From Alphaproteobacteria bacterium (lineage in GTDB: Bacteria > Pseudomonadota > Alphaproteobacteria > Caedimonadales > UBA9215): a stretch of 39,671 nt of DNA. Position 1 is the stretch's first letter; each line of letters starts with the position of its first letter. The stretch spans positions 1 through 39,671 of the forward strand of contig JAJRPZ010000052.1 of NCBI GenBank assembly GCA_024280495.1, given 5' to 3'. Made by a program: the position numbers and the translations under genes. Shown here one piece after another: positions 7,310-15,720 of the stretch. The notes beneath the pieces were generated by a model. It made no database searches, had not been told where the DNA came from, and saw nothing but the letters and a program-made list of their open reading frames with translations.

Positions 7310-8351
7310 TACTAACTCCCATGAAATCAACTCTCAAAAAATTTTGAAATTGCCTATGACTAAAAAACAAACAAAAGCTTTCTTAGAAAAAGCACAAAAT
7401 ACACTGTTAATTGAGGCAGGGGCTTTAACGTCCTTAGCTTCTGCTATTATGCTTGATTTATCGGAGCCTTTTGAAAAAGCGGTGGAAGCTTTATATGCAA
7501 CCAAAGGTCGTGTTGTGATTACGGGTATGGGGAAAAGCGGTCATATTGGCAATAAAATTGCGGCGACCCTATCCTCCACTGGAACGCCAAGCTTCTTTGT
7601 ACACCCAGCAGAAGCAAGCCACGGTGACCTTGGTATGATTACGCCACAGGATACGATTATTGCCATGTCTAACTCTGGTGAAACCACCGAACTTTCTGAT
7701 ATTATGGGGTATGCAAAGCGTTATCATATGCCGTTAATTTCTTTCACGTCAAACCCTAACTCTACATTGGCGACTTTGGCTGATATTTCTTTGGTGTTAC
7801 CTAAACACAAAGAAGCCTGTCCCCATGGTCTAGCACCGACGACATCATCCACAATGATGATTGCTTTGGGGGATGCTTTGGCCGTGGCCGTTTTGGAGAA
7901 GCGTGGTTTTTCTGCGGCTGATTTTAGTTTGCTCCACCCAGGTGGTAAGCTTGGTCAGCGTTTAACACCTGTTGAGAAATTAATGCATGGAAAAAAAGAC
8001 CTGCCTTTGTTGTTTCCAGAGGCCTCCATGGCTGAGGCTCTGTTACAAATGACGTCAAAAGGTTTTGGGTGTGTTGGTATTTTGGGTGAGGATCAGGACC
8101 TCATTGGTATCATCACCGACGGTGATTTGCGTCGTCATATGGAAGGGGATCTCATGGGGGCCTCTATCAAGGACGTTATGACACCGACACCGAAACTTAT
8201 CAGGCAGTCTCTTTTGGCTCAGGAGGCTTTGACCATGATGAACGACTTTGGGATTACTTGCTTATTTGTGCGGAAATCAGAAAATGAAATGGATCGTGTC
8301 CCCATAGGAATTTTACATGTTCATGATTGCTTACGTGTGGGATTGACTTAA
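7263..8351 (+). CDS. kdsD: Arabinose-5-phosphate isomerase (KdsD/KpsF)
   Basis: KdsD converts ribulose-5-phosphate to arabinose-5-phosphate, the first step toward Kdo for the LPS core. It has a SIS domain (about residues 80-215: 'VVITGMGKSGHIGNKIAATL', 'GTPSFFVHPAEASHGDLGMI', 'AMSNSGETTE') and two CBS domains (about 240-295 and 305-360: 'GIITDGDLRRHME', 'DVMTPTPKLI'). The start is uncertain: ATG 7263 immediately follows the restored rnd stop, ATG 7293 has a poorly spaced GAG, and ATG 7356 best fits the family N-terminus but has no ribosome binding site. It lies between rnd and the lptC-lptA fusion, the usual alphaproteobacterial order, and supplies the LPS that the next genes export. Confidence 0.93.
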   Translation: MNQKLGLEKEMGLKNSTNSHEINSQKILKLPMTKKQTKAFLEKAQNTLLIEAGALTSLASAIMLDLSEPFEKAVEALYATKGRVVITGMGKSGHIGNKIAATLSSTGTPSFFVHPAEASHGDLGMITPQDTIIAMSNSGETTELSDIMGYAKRYHMPLISFTSNPNSTLATLADISLVLPKHKEACPHGLAPTTSSTMMIALGDALAVAVLEKRGFSAADFSLLHPGGKLGQRLTPVEKLMHGKKDLPLLFPEASMAEALLQMTSKGFGCVGILGEDQDLIGIITDGDLRRHMEGDLMGASIKDVMTPTPKLIRQSLLAQEALTMMNDFGITCLFVRKSENEMDRVPIGILHVHDCLRVGLT

Positions 8352-8373
8352 CATTAATATGAAAAAGTAATAT

Positions 8374-9765
8374 ATGACTTTGATTGATACGTCTTCTTTG
8401 AAAACAAAAAAAAGTCTCTCCAATGATGCTTTGCGTAAAATGAAACGTCATTCTATACGTGTGAAAAATCTTAGACGTGTCTTGCCTGCACTTTCTATTT
8501 TTCTCATTTTAGGTGTTATTCTCTGGATTAACTTGGATTCTTTTTTAGAAGAAAAAATTGAGGGTATTCCACAGACTGTTAAAAGAATAAGCGTTCTAAA
8601 CAAAGTAAAAAAACCACGTTTTCATATGACCGATAATGACGGAAATCCCATCCGCATTCAGGCAAAGTCTGGCACACAAAAAAGTGACACAAAGACTCAT
8701 CTGGTTGCGCCATCTGCTGATTTTGTTGGACCAGATGGCGAACAAATAACCTTAACGGCTAATAAGGCTTTTATTGATCAAGAAACTCAGAAGTTTGTTT
8801 ATGTGGGGGATGTGCGCTTTATTTCTGATCAAGGGTCTAATAAGGGTTTTGATGTACGAACAGACAAGATTACTGTGAATTTAAAAACTAAAAATATTTC
8901 AAGTGAGACACCGGTTATTGCTTTAGTATCCATGGGGCGCTTGACGTCGCCACAGGGTTTTTTCTTTAAGGGAAAGGATCAAGAATTAACGTTTATTGGT
9001 GAAACCCGCCTAATTATCTCCCGAGAAAAATATATTGAAACAGAAATTGTTGCTCAGGATGGCATTATTTGTCAGCTCAAGGATAAAATATGCAGGGCTA
9101 AGGGAGGGGTTGTGACCATCAGAAAATCACCAGGTGGCAGAACTAAAATGACCAGTGATTTTTTGCAGGCCTCTTTTAGTAAAGAATCTGGCACAACCGT
9201 ATTGGAAAATCTTATAGCAGAAAAAAATGTGAAAATAATACATGGAAAATTGGGTTTTAAAGCAGTGTCACAGTTTGCTCGTTATAATGTAGCCGAAGGA
9301 GGGACTCTTTTATTAACGGGAAAACCTATTTTGTCTCAAGGTGAAAATGTCCTTTATGTTGGGCGAGAACTCGTTATTAATGAACGGAATCTCACGGCAA
9401 AAACAAAAGGGCGTTCAACCCTCAAAATTATAGATAAATTATTGCAAGCCGATCACATGACTCTTTTTTTTAAAAAGAATTTGGAGGGACGTTTGAAAAT
9501 GGATCATTTGACAGTAAATAGCAATGTAAAACTTTCGACTCCCCATGAGTTTGTCACTGCCCAAAAAGGTGTGTACTATGCAGGCATAAAAGTGGCAGAA
9601 TTATTTGGTAAAGTGCATATTAAGCGAGACATCGGAATCGTTCAAGGTCAATATGCACGATTTGATATGGTCACTGGAGAGAGCCAATTGAAAAGCACCG
9701 TGAAAAAGACAGGGGTGAAAATGCCCCTTGATGAAAGAGTACATTTGGTTTTAGAGCCTTTATAG
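8374..9765 (+). CDS. lptC: LptC-LptA fusion protein, LPS export
   Basis: One uninterrupted 463-residue frame carries both periplasmic LPS-transport parts. A basic cytoplasmic N-terminus and one membrane helix (about 38-54, 'LPALSIFLILGVILWIN') are followed by an LptC domain (about 80-215: 'FHMTDNDGNPIRIQAKSG', 'ITLTANKAFIDQETQKFVYV', 'GFDVRTDKITVNLKTK', 'GRLTSPQGFFF'). From about 220 it continues as an LptA/OstA beta-jellyroll with repeated motifs ('LIAEKNVKIIHGKLGFKA', 'HLTVNSNVKLSTPHEFVTAQ', 'GKVHIKRDIGIVQGQYARFD'). There is no stop, new start or signal peptide between them; separate LptA normally has its own signal peptide. LptC recruits LPS from LptB2FG and LptA forms the bridge to LptDE. 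lptB follows after a small inserted element. Confidence 0.85.
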   Translation: MTLIDTSSLKTKKSLSNDALRKMKRHSIRVKNLRRVLPALSIFLILGVILWINLDSFLEEKIEGIPQTVKRISVLNKVKKPRFHMTDNDGNPIRIQAKSGTQKSDTKTHLVAPSADFVGPDGEQITLTANKAFIDQETQKFVYVGDVRFISDQGSNKGFDVRTDKITVNLKTKNISSETPVIALVSMGRLTSPQGFFFKGKDQELTFIGETRLIISREKYIETEIVAQDGIICQLKDKICRAKGGVVTIRKSPGGRTKMTSDFLQASFSKESGTTVLENLIAEKNVKIIHGKLGFKAVSQFARYNVAEGGTLLLTGKPILSQGENVLYVGRELVINERNLTAKTKGRSTLKIIDKLLQADHMTLFFKKNLEGRLKMDHLTVNSNVKLSTPHEFVTAQKGVYYAGIKVAELFGKVHIKRDIGIVQGQYARFDMVTGESQLKSTVKKTGVKMPLDERVHLVLEPL

Positions 9766-9772
9766 CTAATCA

Positions 9773-9851
9773 TTTTTTGTTTACACTTTGTTGCTTCGCT
9801 CCTTGGCTATAAATATAGCCGTCGTCCCTTACGCCTCGTGTAAACAAAAAA
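9773..9851. mobile_element. 79-bp MITE-like insertion with perfect inverted repeats and target duplication
   Basis: The element is bounded by 14-bp perfect terminal inverted repeats, TTTTTTGTTTACAC at 9773-9786 and its complement at 9838-9851. A 7-bp direct repeat CTAATCA flanks it exactly on both sides (9766-9772 and 9852-9858), as left by transposition. An inner 16-bp palindrome, GGCTATAAATATAGCC (9805-9820), could fold as a second hairpin. It has no coding capacity. It lies between the lptC-lptA fusion, whose stop is at 9763-9765, and lptB, so the hairpin would sit in the joint transcript. Confidence 0.75.
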
Positions 9852-9896
9852 CTAATCAATTATACAACCCAAAAGAATGATGAAAAAGTAGAGAAT

Positions 9897-10640
9897 ATGA
9901 AGAAAAAAATGGATTTTGATACAACCGTTGGGCTGACCGTTATAGGGGCAGCTAAAACCTATGGTAATAAACCAGTGGTTCGTAATATTAATTTGCATAT
10001 CCAGCGCGGTGAAGCCGTGGGTCTTTTGGGACCTAATGGTGCTGGAAAAACCACAACTTTTTCTATGATATCTGGTCTTATTTCGCCAACTCAAGGGCGT
10101 ATTTATTTGGATAATATGGATATTACCGATTTGCCCATGTATCGTCGAGCAAGGCTTGGTATTGGATATTTACCCCAAGAATCGTCTATTTTTAGAGGGA
10201 TGACCGTTGAAGAAAATTTAAGGGCTGTTCTTGAAATTTATGAGCCTGACCCCACAACCCGAGAAGACCGTCTTGAAAACCTTTTAGGTGAATTTTTGAT
10301 TGCGCATTTAAGATCTTCGCCAGCTATGACCTTGTCTGGAGGTGAACGCCGACGTGTTGAAATCGCAAGGGCTCTTGCAAGCCAACCTCATTTTATTTTA
10401 TTGGATGAACCTTTGGCGGGTATTGATCCCATTGCAGTCAAAGATATTCGTGAAATGATTTCACATCTTAAAGAACGTGATATAGGTGTGTTGATCACTG
10501 ATCATAACGTGCGTGAAACCCTTTCCATTGTGGATCGTGCATATATCATTAGCGAAGGTCAGGTTCTCATGGAAGGCACACCAGGGGACGTTATTGCCGA
10601 TGAAAATGTGAAACGCGTTTATTTAGGCGACACTTTTTAA
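9897..10640 (+). CDS. lptB: LPS export ABC transporter ATP-binding protein LptB
   Basis: LptB is the ATPase of the LptB2FG inner-membrane LPS extractor. The 247-residue protein has Walker A 'GPNGAGKTT' (45-53), Q-loop '[17 protein letters not shown]' (Q94), signature '[15 protein letters not shown]' (146 on), Walker B '[13 protein letters not shown]' and H-loop '[10 protein letters not shown]'. The 'QESSIFR' and '[11 protein letters not shown]' stretches are characteristic of LptB. GAG lies about 6 bases before the ATG. In related genomes rpoN often follows; here a convergent PAS gene ends 31 bases downstream, so the block stops at lptB. lptF, lptG and lptD are not in the window. Confidence 0.96.
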   Translation: MKKKMDFDTTVGLTVIGAAKTYGNKPVVRNINLHIQRGEAVGLLGPNGAGKTTTFSMISGLISPTQGRIYLDNMDITDLPMYRRARLGIGYLPQESSIFRGMTVEENLRAVLEIYEPDPTTREDRLENLLGEFLIAHLRSSPAMTLSGGERRRVEIARALASQPHFILLDEPLAGIDPIAVKDIREMISHLKERDIGVLITDHNVRETLSIVDRAYIISEGQVLMEGTPGDVIADENVKRVYLGDTF

Positions 10641-10671
10641 TTAGGTAACTTTTGGGGCATGACTGTATGTT

Positions 10672-12270
10672 TCACTGGTTTACGGTGAAAGCGACGGCTT
10701 CTTCTAATTTTAGTTGATTGGTGATGTCATGATAGCTCATGAGATTAGAGCCATCGGGGAGGGGGATGTAAGAAAATTCAATGATTTTTCCGTCACTGCG
10801 GTGGATCTTTCGTGTCTTTTGTTGACGCTCATTTACTAATCCCATGACACGGTTTTTATATTCTTCCCAGTTATTAGTAGGAGAAATAAGATGTCGAACA
10901 TGCTCTGCCAAAGTAGAAATATGCTCGCCGCGCTTCATGATATCTTTAGGAATATTCCAAATATCGGAGAATGCTTGATTAGAGAATTGGAGACGATTAT
11001 CGCTACCAAAAACAGCGACGCCTTCAAAAAGATTGTCTAAGGTAGCACGATGCACGGCTAATTGAGTGTTGTATTTTGCTTCAAGTTTAAGGCGATCGGT
11101 GAGGTCTTCAAAAATATAAAAACTCCCTCCTCTGGGGTGGGGAGACGCAATGATTCTCATGGCACGACCATCGGGTAAATGATTAAGGGTTTCGTGGGGA
11201 GTTGTAATGTTTTTGACGAGGTTAATTTGTTCTTTTTTATAAGCATTGTAGTCTGCGTATTCTGTTAAAAGACGACGGCTACGTAAATTATCTAAAACTT
11301 CACCAAGGTGAGGGGCAGATAATAGCCAGTTTTCGTCAAAATCAAAAGTTCGAGCATAGGATTTATTGTAGTAGGACAATTTTTGTTCTTCATCATAAAT
11401 CGCAACCCCCGCAGAGAGAGATTCTAGAACTTCTCGATAAGAAAAAAGATGTTGACTTAATAGTTTTTCTTTTTCATGTAGGTTTGTTAAATCTTCACCG
11501 TAACCTAATGTGACTCTGCCTGGGAATGGAATTTCTTTAAAATGAAAAAGGTGTCGAGTTCCCTCAAAAACAACGGCTTTAGGTTGATTATCCCCCAAAA
11601 AAATACGATTTAAGGTGGTAAAGGTGAGGGGGGTATCTGAGTAGGAAGCACTTTTGAAGTTTCTTTGTTCAAAGAGTCTAGAACAGGCTGGATTGCAATA
11701 TAAAAGTTCGTGGTTCTCGCGAATCCAGAGAGGCCATGGAAGGTGATCAAAGGCTTGTTTATAAAGCTTAATAGAACTTGAAATCATTTTAGCTTCAAGT
11801 CGTAATGCCGCTTTTTCCGTTTCTTGCTTAGTTGTATCGTGGAGCATGATCACGGCCCACTTGCTGTTTCCTCTAAATGCATGGGCATTCAGTCGATAGG
11901 AATGATGCCCCTTTTTTGTGGTAAGAGTTAAACTAATGGGGCGTTTTTGTTGCTTTAAAGATTGGAAGGCAAAGCGAATTCCCCCATGCTCTGCTTCTTC
12001 AAAATGATTCATAAATTCATTGAAAGTTTTAAAACTAAGCTCCCGGAATTTAAGAATTTCCTTACGTTTAGTAAGATAAGAGAAAACTTTCTTTTCTTGG
12101 TGGAAAAAAGTTATAAAAACATTGCCTCGTTTGAGAGTGCGTAGGAGCTTTTTGTAAATAAAATTTGAATACAAAATATATCCTAGAAGTCCTAAGATCG
12201 TGATGCTTAAAAAACTAATGAGCATAAGGTGAGGTGGAAAGTCAAAGTAAGTCGAGAAAAACGCTGGCAT
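10672..12270 (-). CDS. Membrane-anchored PAS-domain protein, apparently a sensor kinase lacking its kinase domain
   Basis: From ATG 12270 the product is 532 residues: a membrane helix near the N-terminus ('LMLISFLSITILGLLGYILY'), then about three or four PAS-type segments ('YKQAFDHLPWPLWIRENHEL', 'LESLSAGVAIYDEEQKLSYY', 'ATLDNLFEGVAVFGSDNRLQ'). It ends 'SYHDITNQLKLEEAV' and stops ten residues later. In alphaproteobacterial relatives this last motif leads straight into the HisKA phosphoacceptor helix and an ATPase domain; both are missing. Start 12270 is preferred over 12363 because AGGAAGG lies about 11 bases upstream, and an extended -10 at 12366-12371 would place the transcript start after 12363. 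It may be a remnant or a signal-binding subunit. Confidence 0.75.
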   Translation of the reverse strand: MPAFFSTYFDFPPHLMLISFLSITILGLLGYILYSNFIYKKLLRTLKRGNVFITFFHQEKKVFSYLTKRKEILKFRELSFKTFNEFMNHFEEAEHGGIRFAFQSLKQQKRPISLTLTTKKGHHSYRLNAHAFRGNSKWAVIMLHDTTKQETEKAALRLEAKMISSSIKLYKQAFDHLPWPLWIRENHELLYCNPACSRLFEQRNFKSASYSDTPLTFTTLNRIFLGDNQPKAVVFEGTRHLFHFKEIPFPGRVTLGYGEDLTNLHEKEKLLSQHLFSYREVLESLSAGVAIYDEEQKLSYYNKSYARTFDFDENWLLSAPHLGEVLDNLRSRRLLTEYADYNAYKKEQINLVKNITTPHETLNHLPDGRAMRIIASPHPRGGSFYIFEDLTDRLKLEAKYNTQLAVHRATLDNLFEGVAVFGSDNRLQFSNQAFSDIWNIPKDIMKRGEHISTLAEHVRHLISPTNNWEEYKNRVMGLVNERQQKTRKIHRSDGKIIEFSYIPLPDGSNLMSYHDITNQLKLEEAVAFTVNQ

Positions 12271-12335
12271 TTTATACGAAGCCTTCCTGTTGTGGTCTGT
12301 TTTCCATGACTCTTTCTTAAGGGGACGTAATGGAT

Positions 12336-12364
12336 TTGATTGATTATAGAATACATTATACAAT
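12336..12364 (+). promoter_or_regulatory. Sigma70-type promoter for the glycosyltransferase gene
   Basis: TTGATT (12336-12341) and TACAAT (12359-12364) are separated by exactly 17 bases, a near-consensus arrangement, with the expected transcript start around 12371 and the ATG at 12397. It overlaps the divergent promoter for the PAS gene. Confidence 0.6.
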
Positions 12365-12365
12365 G

Positions 12366-12371
12366 ATTATA
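12366..12371 (-). promoter_or_regulatory. Extended -10 element for the PAS-domain gene
   Basis: On the minus strand the sequence reads TGTTATAAT, a TGnTATAAT extended -10 box. No good -35 is present. Transcription would begin near 12359, which is why the PAS protein start is placed at 12270. It is interleaved with the opposite-strand promoter, so the two genes may compete or be co-controlled. Confidence 0.45.
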
Positions 12372-12396
12372 ACAAATATTTTTTTGCGAAGGTTTC

Positions 12397-13578
12397 ATGG
12401 TCGAGATTCAGGGTGGGAATATTAATCGAGATCAAAAGTCAAAAGGGACCATTGCCGTTGTGGCATCTGATCTCCGATCCTTAGTGCGCTCTCGCCTGGA
12501 TTTGCTTTTGCTTTTTCAAAAACAAGGTATTAAAATTAAAATTTTTGCCCCTTATGTGTCTTATAAGGATGCTTCCTATCAAAAAATTCTTCGAAAATAC
12601 AAAATTGATTTAATAAAACTCTCTCCTTTTTCTAAAAAAAGGGTGTTTGGTAAATATTTTACGGTTTTTAGATCTTTTTTTCGACTTATCAGGCTTTTTA
12701 AAAAAAATAAAATCACAGATGTTATTACGGTTCACGGAGCCTTAAGCCACTTTGGTATTTTAGCTGCTGCATGGGCTGGCATAGAGAAACGATTTTCCAT
12801 CTTAGGAAGTGCTGGATTGGTTGTGCCGCCAGATACGACATTGGGAAAAACAAAGAGCTGGTTTCATAAAAAAATGTTAAAGAGAATGGGGCATTTATCC
12901 ACAAAAATTTTAGTACAAAATCAAAAAGATGCAAAGTTATTAGTGAAGGGAAATCTGGTACCACAGGAGAAAATTGTGGTGGTAAAAGGTGCCGGCATTA
13001 ATTTGAAAAATTTTAAACAGGAACCTTTGAACCAAATAACGCCTTTAACTTTTTTGTATGTGGGACGTTTGAATCGTGAAAAGGGATTTGTGGAATTTTG
13101 TGAGGCAGTACAACTGGTGCGCAAAAAATATCCAGGGATGATTTTTAATGCCATTGGAGGACTTGCAAGGGTACCAGGTAAAAAGAAAGATTATTATCAA
13201 GAACTCGCCCTTGATTCTGGTGTGAATTATGTAGGTGACGTAGATGATGTCTTGCCTTATTTTAAGGCGTCACATGTTGTAGTTTTGCCGAGTTATGGTG
13301 AGGCAACACCAAAAGCTTTGTCAGAAGCCCTTGCTATTGGACGGCCTATTATTACAACTAATGTTTCAGGCTGTGAAGAAACGGTAACCCCTGAAAAAAA
13401 TGGTCTACTCGTACACACTCATGATCCCTGGGCCATTTCACAGGCCATGGTATATTTTATCGAGACCCCTGAAAAATTGCAAGAAATGGCAATGGCGAGC
13501 CGCCAGCTCGCCGAGGAAGAATTTGATGTTAAGGGTGTTAATACCCTTATTACGGATACTGTTTTCACTTATAGCTAA
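12397..13578 (+). CDS. GT4-family glycosyltransferase
   Basis: This 393-residue GT-B fold enzyme is of the type that adds sugars to lipid carriers or LPS cores. The N-terminal domain starts 'IAVVASDLRSLVRSRLDLLL', followed by 'DVITVHGALSHFGILAA'. The C-terminal Glycos_transf_1 domain has 'FLYVGRLNREKGFVEFCEA' and the donor-site E-x7-E motif in 'SYGEATPKALSEALAIGRPI' and 'NVSGCEE'. It resembles the branch whose members make bacillosamine- or O-antigen-type glycans, but donor and acceptor cannot be assigned. AAGG precedes the ATG. It is monocistronic under the promoter at 12336, and its stop is directly followed by a dispersed repeat and an IS remnant. Confidence 0.88.
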   Translation: MVEIQGGNINRDQKSKGTIAVVASDLRSLVRSRLDLLLLFQKQGIKIKIFAPYVSYKDASYQKILRKYKIDLIKLSPFSKKRVFGKYFTVFRSFFRLIRLFKKNKITDVITVHGALSHFGILAAAWAGIEKRFSILGSAGLVVPPDTTLGKTKSWFHKKMLKRMGHLSTKILVQNQKDAKLLVKGNLVPQEKIVVVKGAGINLKNFKQEPLNQITPLTFLYVGRLNREKGFVEFCEAVQLVRKKYPGMIFNAIGGLARVPGKKKDYYQELALDSGVNYVGDVDDVLPYFKASHVVVLPSYGEATPKALSEALAIGRPIITTNVSGCEETVTPEKNGLLVHTHDPWAISQAMVYFIETPEKLQEMAMASRQLAEEEFDVKGVNTLITDTVFTYS

Positions 13579-13581
13579 TCA

Positions 13582-13651
13582 TAGTCATTGAAAAAAGGTT
13601 CCAGCCGCCGTTAATCACTTTCGCACCTATAAGTTATAGGCGTTGCTCCTT
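13582..13651 (+). repeat. 70-bp palindrome-bearing repeat abutting an IS5-family remnant
   Basis: The unit begins TAGTCATTG and contains CGcaCCTATAAGTTATAGGCG (13622-13642), a near-perfect palindrome, ending GTTGCTCCTT. It aligns over its whole length with the reverse complement of 26510-26579, and over its first 51 bases with 4644-4694. It joins directly to the end of the IS5-family element at 13652. Confidence 0.65.
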
Positions 13652-14151
13652 GGCTATGGTGCATAAATAAAACTTTGGCCGCGAAGGTGCAATTTCTTAA
13701 AAATATCAAATTGAACGGGTAGCATTAGATTTACCCAAACCATTCATGCGGTTCAATATTTGAACGGCGATCTGTGTTTCTTTAACCTGTCCTTTTGTAG
13801 TTCTTGCTTTGAGTTTGTTTCCTATAATTGCCTTATATCTATGCATTGTGTTCTCGACCTGGGCTCTTTTTCCATAGTCGTGATTGTTCTGCCAAGCCAA
13901 TATTTCCTTATCTTTAAAGTCCTTAAAGTTCTTTAAACGTTTTGGATTATCAGAGTCTTGGGCTTCTTGAAAGCCTGTGTTTGGCGGCAGAGCGCTTTAA
14001 TATCTTGCCCCTCTTATGATCCCGAAATGCCTTATATGTACTGGGAAAATCATACCCTCCATCCCCAAAAAAAGTATCAATGGGATGGTCAATATTCATA
14101 AATTGGAAAATAACACAATTGCCAAACTTTGACTATTTATGCACCACAGCC
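13652..14151 (-). mobile_element. Internally deleted IS5-family insertion sequence (copy 1)
   Basis: A 500-bp element lies between inverted ends: GGCTATGGTGCATAAAT at 13652 and the complement of GGCTGTGGTGCATAAAT ending at 14151. It holds only the second half of an IS5-type transposase on the minus strand. The first half is gone; the join lies near 14105, just inside the right end. Copy 2 at 26170-26509 has the same two ends but keeps a different interior. No target duplication is obvious. Together with the repeat at 13582 it fills the 693-bp gap between the glycosyltransferase and the M23 peptidase genes. Confidence 0.8.
13706..14100 (-). pseudogene. IS5-family transposase remnant (C-terminal half, frameshifted)
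   Basis: Reading from 14100 the frame gives 'IDTFFGDGGYDFPSTYKAF', the second catalytic Asp region of IS5-type DDE transposases. A frameshift near 13995 then breaks the frame; the other frame continues 'ALPPNTGFQEAQDSDN' and on to 'RAQVENTMHRYKAI', holding the catalytic Glu, and ends 'ILNRMNGLGKSNATRSI' at 13706. The N-terminal half with the first Asp is deleted. It cannot make an active enzyme. Confidence 0.8.
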
Positions 14152-14271
14152 ATATGAGAGAGCCATGATGGATATTCCTTCTAGAAACGCCAAATATCTC
14201 AAATTTTCCAATGGACGTCGAAAGGAATTATGAGTAAAACATAAAGGTAACAGTTAAATAATGACTTTTAA

Positions 14272-15564
14272 ATGATCCATTTTCCGACCATATCTCCAAC
14301 GTCTCTTCGTCTGATCTTTGTATCTATTTTGCTTTTTTGTGCTTACAGTATTGGTCTTTGGGATTACGGTAATCAAAAATTAAATTCTTTTAATTTTTCA
14401 ACCCCACCAAGCATTTCACTCGATGCACCAACAGATACCATTGAAAGTTTGGAACCTGAATTTACAGACGAAACCCTTGAGGTGAAAAGCGGCGATAGTT
14501 TTTCATCAGTTTTGAACAGAGCTGGGCTCAGCAACAATCAAATATATGCTATTGTTAAAGTGTTAAGGCTTATTTTCAATCCCCGAGATCTTCGCACTGA
14601 TCATAAGCTTTTCATTAGTTATCGCACGAACCAAAAAGAAAAAAACGAGAAAGAAATTGACCGCCTCGTTATTCAACTTTCCATTGAAAAAGAAATAATT
14701 GTTGAACTTGGTGAAGATGGTCTTTTGAAAGCCAAACTTCATACTAAAAAATTAATTCATGATTATCGTCACGCCGAAGGCAAAATAAAAAACTCTCTTT
14801 ATGTTGATGCGGTTAGGCAAGGGGCTCATCCAAAAATTATCCATGATATGATTCAGGCCTTTTCCTATGATGTCGACTTTCAACGTTCTTTTCATTCAGG
14901 TGACAGTTATGTCCTCCTTTTTGATTTTCACAAGAACCCCAACACTCTTGAAGAAAAACCAGGTCATATTCTTTTTGCACGCCTTACTTTAAAGGGTGTT
15001 GATATTTCCATTTATCGTCATAAATCCAAAAATGGCGTTATTCAATATTACAATGAAAAAGGTGAAGCCGTTAAAAAAGGGCTTCTAATGACACCCGTTG
15101 ATGGTGCGCGCATTTCAGGGACCTTTGGGCGACGCAAACACCCTGTTTTGGGTTATACAAAGATGCATAAAGGTATTGATTTTGCTGCCCCTACAGGCAC
15201 TCCCATTATGGCGGCTGGTGCGGGTAAAATAATGAGAATAGGTCGCTTTAGTTCCTATGGAAATTACATTAAAATAAAACATAACTCGAAATATTCAACG
15301 GCCTATGCGCATATATCTCGTTTTGCAAAAGGCCTCAAAGTCGGAAGTTCCGTTCGTCAAGGTCAAGTCATAGCCTATGTTGGACGGACAGGACGAGCCA
15401 CAGGACCGCACCTGCATTATGAGCTTCTCGCCAATGGAAAGCAAATTAATCCGCGTCGCGTAAAAATGATGCCTGCAAGAAAACTTAAAGGAAAAGAACT
15501 TCAAACATTTTTGGCCAACAAAGATATTATAGATAAACGGCTTGAAAATTTACGTGCAGGATAA
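14272..15564 (+). CDS. M23-family peptidoglycan endopeptidase with OapA/LysM-like domain
   Basis: This is a secreted or membrane-anchored murein hydrolase of 430 residues. It has an N-terminal hydrophobic anchor (about 12-30), an OapA/LysM-like domain ('TLEVKSGDSFSSVLNRAGLS', about 67-120), and a C-terminal LytM/M23 domain from about 280. Zinc ligands are H299 and D303 ('HKGIDF') and H382 in 'GPHLHYEL'; H347 ('YAHIS') is the catalytic histidine. All are present, so it should cleave peptidoglycan cross-links during growth or division. No clear ribosome binding site precedes ATG 14272. The IS5 remnant lies 120 bases upstream and may have separated the gene from its original promoter. Confidence 0.92.
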   Translation: MIHFPTISPTSLRLIFVSILLFCAYSIGLWDYGNQKLNSFNFSTPPSISLDAPTDTIESLEPEFTDETLEVKSGDSFSSVLNRAGLSNNQIYAIVKVLRLIFNPRDLRTDHKLFISYRTNQKEKNEKEIDRLVIQLSIEKEIIVELGEDGLLKAKLHTKKLIHDYRHAEGKIKNSLYVDAVRQGAHPKIIHDMIQAFSYDVDFQRSFHSGDSYVLLFDFHKNPNTLEEKPGHILFARLTLKGVDISIYRHKSKNGVIQYYNEKGEAVKKGLLMTPVDGARISGTFGRRKHPVLGYTKMHKGIDFAAPTGTPIMAAGAGKIMRIGRFSSYGNYIKIKHNSKYSTAYAHISRFAKGLKVGSSVRQGQVIAYVGRTGRATGPHLHYELLANGKQINPRRVKMMPARKLKGKELQTFLANKDIIDKRLENLRAG

Positions 15565-15720
15565 AGTGCCCTCCGTGGAAGTATGGTTTTTTAAGGAGTT
15601 GTTTTACGTAGAGATTTCATTAAATGGTTAATGCAGATTAAATCAGGGCCTGTTGCCAGCCTTGTCAAAAAGAGATATTATTATTCTTAAAATAATCGAG
15701 TTAAAAAGAAGGTGTTTCTT

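Noticed and set aside
14167-14232. Short frame beginning MDIPSRNAKYLKF between the IS5 remnant and the M23 gene
   Set aside because: It is only 21 codons, has no recognisable motif, and lies in a scrambled region next to a mobile element; not supportable as a gene.
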